A DNA stretch of 64,000 nucleotides, from NCBI GenBank assembly GCA_023078555.1, contig CM041204.1, positions 3,006,430 to 3,070,429 on the forward strand, written 5' to 3'. The stretch is from Ulva prolifera (lineage: Eukaryota; Chlorophyta; Ulvophyceae; Ulvales; Ulvaceae). Positions 58,421 to 64,000 of the stretch are shown in pieces. Each line of letters opens with the position of its first letter. Positions within the stretch are counted from its first letter, which is position 1. Made by a program: the position numbers and the translations under genes. The notes under the pieces were generated by a model that was not told the origin of the DNA, ran no database searches, and saw only the letters and a list, made by a program, of their open reading frames with translations.

Positions 58421-61400
58421 ATGAAATCTTTCGCAGCTATCACTGTCGATGCAGACGGTGTTCTGATGCTAACAGGCCGCAGCGAAGCATCCGTGCTGGC
58501 ACCGGCTGTGGTGGCACGCAGCTCGGTCCTCACGGAGGTTGCAGAGGCTGCCTCTGAAGGCGACACAATAACTTTGCCGCTCTCTGAAGCTATGGCTGAT
58601 GCATGGCTTGCGGCTATTGCTGCCGAATCAAAGGGCTCGCCGCTGTTGCGACTGGGCGCATCTTCGCTTCAGCTAACGCAAACGCTGGTGGTACGTCCGC
58701 TCGGCGCATCGCTGAAAAATCCTTGTAGGGGCTATCTACTTGATTTTATGAAGGTTTTGTATGTCTATGCCGTAGCAGTCTTGTCACGCTGCGCACGTCC
58801 CGCTTGAGTTAACGTTCTGGCATGTTGCACATCGATGTGGCGGATATCCGGATGCACATTTCTTGAGATACAAGCGATGTGAACTCTGAACTGGATCCGC
58901 CAGCCGGAATCGCTGAATATCCTTCCCTCCACGAGACGCTTGGTACATGCACACAACAGACAGGCTTTACTTTGCTTGCCTTCACGCCACTCCAGCCACC
59001 TGCTGTGTCTGTGCCTAGGAAGCCTAGGATCAGCTGACACACCACATTCCGACAGACGTCTTCAGCATGCCGTGAAGCTACTGAAACAGACGACCTGCTT
59101 CGCGACTATGCCTGCACATTTGCACTGGTAATAGCCCCCCCCCCCCCCCCCCCCCCCCCCTTCACCCACCGCATGTTCGACCCACGCGCCGCATGTTCAA
59201 CCCACGGGCCCAACAAGTTGTGGAGACTGGGCTCTGCTGTGGCCACATTGGATCACCATACAGCTGGCACACCAGCAATCCTGCCCATTCGAATCGATCA
59301 TTTCCGGCCGAAGCACGAAACCGAACAGTCCCACATCAAGTCTGTGTTGTTGATGCATGTAGTGAACCTGCACCAGTGCCGGCGCATGCAGGCGGCCGAC
59401 ACCATGGCCGACACCGACCTCATGCATCGCCTGTGCGCAGCGCAGCCCACCAGGGTGCGTGCTGCGGTGGCTGCAGCACTCAGCGCAGCACGCCCAGCAC
59501 GCCCAGCGTCCTCCCAGAGCCACAGCACCTCCAGCCCGGCCCCTGAGGATGCTGACCCCGCGCCGCGCTGGGGAGGCGGCTTCCTGCGGGCATCTCTCAG
59601 ACAGGGATCGCGGACACCAGACGAGTCGTGACGACACAAATTGATGACAGCCACAGAGCCCCCAGTGGCCTGCTGTGCCATGTGCCCCTTGGTACGCTCA
59701 CGAACCCGGCCTGCAGAGGCGCGCTATGCTCTGTCCGCAAAGCTGTGTGCCGTGTGTGGCATAGCCCGTTGATCAAGATCGCACTGTACAAAGGCATGTC
59801 GCAGTCTACATGCCCATATGTGAACCGCATTGATCAACACCTACGCGCCGCTGTAAATGGTGGAACACGACGGCAAGACTGCCAACAGCCGGAGCAGCCT
59901 CTGGCAGCCGTGGTGGATGGCCCCCACGCACGCAGCACATCGTCTCGGACTCCTTTGGCCTTGACCTCACAGGCGACACTGCCACACACGCCGCGGCCGC
60001 GCTTGCAGATGGCGCGGCCGCGGCAACGCCCACTCCGGGTACGGGGCTGGCCCCGTCCGCGGAGCCCCCCAGCCACCTCTCGTTAGGCATGACGGCTGGC
60101 GCTGGGGCCGAGCAGGACTGTCTATTTTCAGAGGAGCACCCGCTGCCGTGGCTGCAGCAGGTGTGGCTCTGTGCAGCCCCCGTGCTGTGCTGTACATGAT
60201 GTGTTGGCAGTCACGACAGGGTCGTCGGTACATCGTCACTTCCGCTGAAGTGGCACGATGCCGGTGCATGGGCGTGGGCGGTAGGTGGTCACCTCGGTAG
60301 GCCGCAATGCGCGGAGCAAAACGTGGTCGTGAACGGCACCCCGGATGCAACCCCCGTGACACTCCCGCATGCTTGATTTGAAAGGCAAAATGAAAGTGAA
60401 AATTTTGCCCACACATGTGCGTTGCATCATACAACTTGTATGTTTGTCATATGCGTCCTGCCTCAGCGTGGACTCGCTTCAGTCTGGATGCGTGGGTGGC
60501 ACGTACATCACACTGGAGCCTCTTGCTGAAATCTCCGGCCCTTGTCCCAGCGCTGTCCTCAATTTCCAAGGCCGGCGCAGGCATGGCGGGCCTGCCTTGG
60601 CCTGACAGCGTGCGGCGGTGCAGGTGACAGCGGCCGTCCCTGCCGGTGTGGCGCTGAGTCTCATGCGTGCGGCACTCGTGCCGGGCGACGGCGTGCAGCC
60701 GCTTCTGGCCACCATGCCCGACCACCTCCGGACGCTCGCTGTCCAGGCCTGCGTAGATGGGGCGTTTGAAGCGATCATCCACCGCGCCGGTGATGCTGGC
60801 CGCGTGGCAGACACGCTGCCGCAACTCATCGGCGTGTCGGTGGTCAACATGGACTTTGCCGATCCCACAGTTGCGCACGCAGCGGGGGGGGCAACGTCGA
60901 CCGTGCTGTGAGTGCTGCATTCTCACCAGTGCACCTGCAGTCCCTCACCCTGAGCTTCAGCGGGCGCGACAGCCACGGTCTTGTAGCGCCGCTGCATGCC
61001 ATTGCGGCTGGCCTAGCCGGGAGCACGAAACTGGAGAGCCTGAGGCTGGCTGCGACAGCAGCAGAGCTCCCGGAGGGGGCCGTGTGCGACGTCCCCCCCA
61101 ACACAGCGGCCCTGGCGCGGCAGATCTGTACTCTACCGCGTCTCTCGCGCCTCCACCTCAGCAGCAACAGCCTCGCAGCTCATGTCAGTGGCCCGCTGGA
61201 CGAACGCATCGGAGTGCTCACTGCGCTGCGAACCCTGGACATCGAAGGGGCGACCCTGACAGATGCGGCAGCACTTGCGCGTGGCTCCGCCATGCTGCCC
61301 ATGCTGCCCATGCTGGCCTCGCTGCGCTTTGCCGGCTTGCATGCGGGCCACTCGCATGCTGACAGTCGCGCGGCCGCCGCAGCCGGGGGTCCGCAGGTGC

Positions 61401-62703
61401 TGCAGCAGCTGGTCGCCGCGGTCGCCGCTGCGCCGCAGCTGCTTGAGGCGCTCCTGTTTGAAGGGCATGCCCACAGGCAGACGGCTGGGACAGACTCAGG
61501 GCCGCGCTTGAGGACCATGCAGCTGCATTGGTGCGGCTGACCCGCCTGGCGTTGCTCTGCTGTGGGCCCTGCTGCGCTATGCCGGTGCTTTGGCGTTCTC
61601 TCACATGCATGCCCTACATACGTGCGCTCAGACTCGTCTCGCAGGTCCGCGAGGCGTGCTCCAGACACGGACACCCGTGTTGCTCCGACGCACTGCGAGC
61701 GTTGACGCCGGCGCTCGCCGCGGCGTCTGGACTTACTGCCCTCTCCATCCTCGGCCTGCATGACCATGCACGCTACTCCGGCGACCTCGTCGCCGCGATC
61801 TCTAAACTGCCGGCGCTGCAGCGGCTTGAGCTCGCACGCAGCCCGCCTGTTGTGACCGATGCTGCCATTCCAGAGAGCGATGGCACGTGCGCTCTTGTGG
61901 ACGCCGTTGCATCAGGTTCCCACTTCACGGCGCTCCGCGAGCTCATGCTTTTCGGCTCGAACATCACACCGCGCGTCGGGACAGACCTCCTGCAATCGCT
62001 GCAGCACCTCCCCCGCCTGACTTCGCTGACGCTGGGCTTTGCTACCCCCGTGCGAGGCACTGTATGCATCCTCCTTGCCGGCCTCGTGGGTTCGAGCTTA
62101 TTGAAGGTGCATGGCCTGCGGAGGCTGACGATCCAGTGCCGCCAAGAGCGCAGGCGCGGTGAGACGGCTACGATGGACCACATCTTCGGGCCTGGTATGC
62201 CCACGCGGGGCCTCCGGCAGCTCACCAGCCTGGCACAGCTAGATCTGGACTTCGATACAGTGTTTGCAGAGTCGCTGTCAATGCTCGCGGCGGGGCTCGT
62301 GGTGACAGGGGACCGGGGCGAGCGCCTGGGGTGTTCCGAAGAGTTGCGGGCAGCGGCAAAACAGGCTCACGGTGTTGGCGAGGGCCTCGTGCAGCTCTCA
62401 TCGCTGACGCTGCGGTGCCATACCCTGCAGTACATCGAGCCCCACGGCCCCTTGAACGGCCCCATGAGGCTGGAGCTGCTGGAGGTGGCTGTGTGTACGA
62501 TGCCGCAGCTGCAGGCGGTGCGGCTAGGAGGGGCGCTGGTGGCAGGGGCTGACGTGTTTGCTCTTGCATCGCTCTGGGGCGTGAGTGTGGCCGCATGTCC
62601 GCTGGCTGTTGCGGGGTGGCCGGGGCGTGAGCGCGCGGAGCGCGACTCCGACTGCGGCCCACAGCAGGTGCCATGCAGCTGCAGCTTGTGCATGTCTGCG
62701 TAA
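58421..62703 (+). pseudogene. BTB-LRR relative, copy 11 (divergent, frameshifted)
   Basis: Exon 1, 58421-58690, reads MKSFAAITVDADGVLML, then VVARSSVLTEVAEAASEGD, ITLPLS and TQTLV, and ends at GGTG|GTACGT. Exon 2, 59392-59454, reads AADTMADTDLMHRLC, which aligns without gaps to the AANYL...LTC helix of SKP1. It ends AGG|GTGCGT. Exon 3 starts after GTGCAG at 60624. MRAALVPGDGVQPLLATMPDHL aligns with the family linker, and LRRs follow (LRTLDIEGATL, LPALQRLELARS, LPRLTSLTLGF, LVQLSSLTLRC). The frame breaks at an eight-G run (60884-60891), where one base seems missing, and again at about 61470-61500. A strong donor (GTGAGT) at 62581 suggests a further exon; otherwise the frame ends at 62703. It is either a pseudogene or a gene with assembly errors. 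Confidence 0.65.
59135..59160. repeat. Long C homopolymer (C26)
   Basis: Twenty-six C in the first intron of copy 11, 1.8 kb from the G28 run. The length is uncertain. Confidence 0.8.
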
Positions 62704-63129
62704 GACAGGTTGGTGGAGGGTGCTGTGTGATGTCCGGCAGGGACGTGTGTACGTCTGGGGTCGGGTGAGGGTGCCAACTTGAAGGATGCGGTGCCAGCCC
62801 TGCAGATATCTAAACATTTCCAGAAATTGCGACGAGCATTCTCAAGGTGTTCTCCAGCACCGCAAAGAATTGCTGGCCGTCACATTCAATATCACATGTA
62901 TCGGATAGTCCGCAGGGTGTGTAGGGACACTTTCCCTTTGTTCTGCGGCTGTGTGAGTTACCTGCAGGGACGCCTGCCTCTTTGTCAACAGCTCCGCGAC
63001 ATCTCTGCCCTGTGCATGTGTGTTTGTGTGAGTACCGTCAGCTCCCCGTCGGCTGTGTGTATGTATACATGATTGCATATCTAGCCATGACCATTTGGAC
63101 ATTTTCAACTGAAACAAGGCTCGCTGCAC
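62704..63129. other. Intergenic, no recognised gene
   Basis: Downstream of copy 11. A terminal exon of that gene could lie here, but I could not identify one. Confidence 0.4.
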
Positions 63130-63330
63130 TCTCTCGTGCCATCAGCGGGTCTGCGGTGTGGACGTGGCGAGCGAATGCATGGCAGAGCGTCGCGTGTGGG
63201 TCGAGGAGAGGCGACGCGTGCATGCGGTACTGCAGATGGCAGCCATGTCAACACGCCTGTTGAGGATCGCAAATGCTGTGCGGCCGAAGTGCTTGTACGT
63301 CTCATACGCTAGCACTCTGCAATCTCTGCT
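63130..63330 (-). mobile_element. Third retroelement tail fragment
   Basis: On the minus strand, YETYKHFGRTAFAILNRRVDMAA aligns with SHETYGRVGPAAFAILNRLTDVAA of 46570-47046. The nucleotide match goes on through CGTCGCCTCTC to CCGCTGATGGCACG, although the reading frame does not hold. Only about 200 bases remain, with no start or upstream domain. Confidence 0.6.
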
Positions 63331-63669
63331 CATGCGGTAGCGAAGGAAGGGCATAGACAGCTGCTACAGCACGGCTGCTTTTGTCGTGCCTGCGCCGGTC
63401 AGGTGACAGACGAGTGAAGGGGCACAGACAATGACAGCGGACGAATGGTTCTGAATCAACAGCCACACAGCCACACTACAGCGGCCGGTCTGGTGGTACC
63501 GAATGCACGTGCGTGACAGACTTCCGCCAGGCAGCTGCAATGGCCGCCACGGCACTCCTGTCTTAGCCGTCATGCCGGCACAGCTCTGCAGAACACAGAT
63601 TCTTGCCTTGAAAGAGGCCTAGGTCGTGGCTGGGTCTGGATACCTCTGAAGGCATGCAGCCATCATGAT
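63331..63669. other. Intergenic, no recognised gene
   Basis: Short unsupported frames only; leads into the 5' flank of copy 12. Confidence 0.45.
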
Positions 63670-63705
63670 CATGCGGCCTTCATGCATGTGGTGGCACGTG
63701 GTCAG
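63670..63705 (+). promoter_or_regulatory. Conserved upstream block of copy 12
   Basis: ATGCGGCCTTCATGCATGTGGTGGCACGTGG lies about 280 bases before the copy 12 start site, matching the spacing seen for copies 3, 4 and 7. Confidence 0.35.
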
Positions 63706-63955
63706 TCGCCAGGCATTGGAGATCACTGAGTGATCACTGCGCGCACTGCAGCACCACCGCGTCTGCGCACGCTGGGACGCGCCGTAGTAATGTGTGGCTT
63801 TGGTGTGCCACTGAGCGCAACTGCTCATACATCATCACGGCCATGTTGACTGCGCAGAAAGCAATCCGCCATCGGCGTTCCAGCAGCAGTGAGTGCGTTG
63901 TGTACCTGTTCACCGCAGCCTCATCGCCAATCTAGTGTAGTTGCTGGAGCTCGCC

Positions 63956-64000
63956 GTGCCAGGCTCTGACCACCATGTGCACTTGTGACGTTCGGCTCCT
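63956..64000 (+). pseudogene. BTB-LRR family copy 12, start of exon 1, window edge
   Basis: Matches the first codons of exon 1 in other copies (PGSDH then VHL), but the ATG is GTG, the sequence after GACCAC is altered, and the codon after CAC TTG, TCA or TCG in sister copies, is TGA. The gene continues outside the window; from these 45 bases it looks inactive. Confidence 0.55.

Noticed and set aside
1-64000. tRNA, rRNA, CRISPR arrays, bacterial promoters or terminators
   Set aside because: Looked for and not seen; spaced repeats here are minisatellites or duplicated flanks, and the gene structure is eukaryotic.

Overview
The window looks like nuclear DNA of a eukaryote, most likely a green alga. 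Genes are widely spaced and GC-rich. Coding units have short spliceable introns; some donors are of the GTGCGT, GTACGC and GTGAGT type. A single exon-sized piece of HSP70 is present, as are DNA-transposon and retroelement remains and long tracts of intergenic repeats. I see no bacterial operons, rRNA, tRNA or CRISPR. The algal assignment is an inference from composition and gene style, not from a marker gene.

The dominant content is one plus-strand gene family present as twelve full or partial copies from 1.1 kb to the right edge. A complete copy has an 88-codon first exon, a phase-0 intron of 155-172 bases, and a second exon of about 630-650 codons. Exon 1 plus the first 30 residues of exon 2 look like a BTB/SKP1 (POZ) fold. 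The rest is a helical linker, about a dozen irregular leucine-rich repeats (LRRs), an acidic segment and a C-terminal helix ending near AGVELS. I number the copies by position. Copies 3, 4, 8 and 10 read as intact genes. Copy 2 has an open frame but a damaged splice acceptor. Copy 7 is split by a transposon. Copy 6 has two frameshifts and a lost stop. Copies 1, 5 and 9 are truncated relics. Copy 11 is a diverged relative with the intron at the same place and two frameshifts. Copy 12 is cut by the window edge and already has a nonsense codon.

Region by region: 0-6 kb holds a heptamer repeat cluster, the copy 1 relic, a minus-strand retroelement tail and hairpin-rich DNA. 6-16 kb holds copies 2 and 3 with a 1.6 kb inverted-repeat element between them. 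17-44 kb is built from roughly 5 kb units (5' flank, gene, 3' flank) carrying copies 4, 6 and 7, with relic copy 5 among them. Copy 7 contains an 8,035 bp DNA transposon at 32519-40553 with 101 bp perfect terminal inverted repeats and 8 bp target duplications (TCCCACAC). It encodes a minus-strand multi-exon transposase that looks P-element/THAP9-like. 44-48 kb has an HSP70 fragment, a palindromic minisatellite and a plus-strand retroelement tail. 48-64 kb has copies 8 to 12, two further strong palindromes and long G and C homopolymers.

If the BTB-like reading is right, the family would be adaptor-type proteins with a BTB/SKP1-like docking end and an LRR recognition end, diversifying by tandem duplication, decay and transposon insertion. 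That role is inferred; nothing in the sequence names a partner or pathway.
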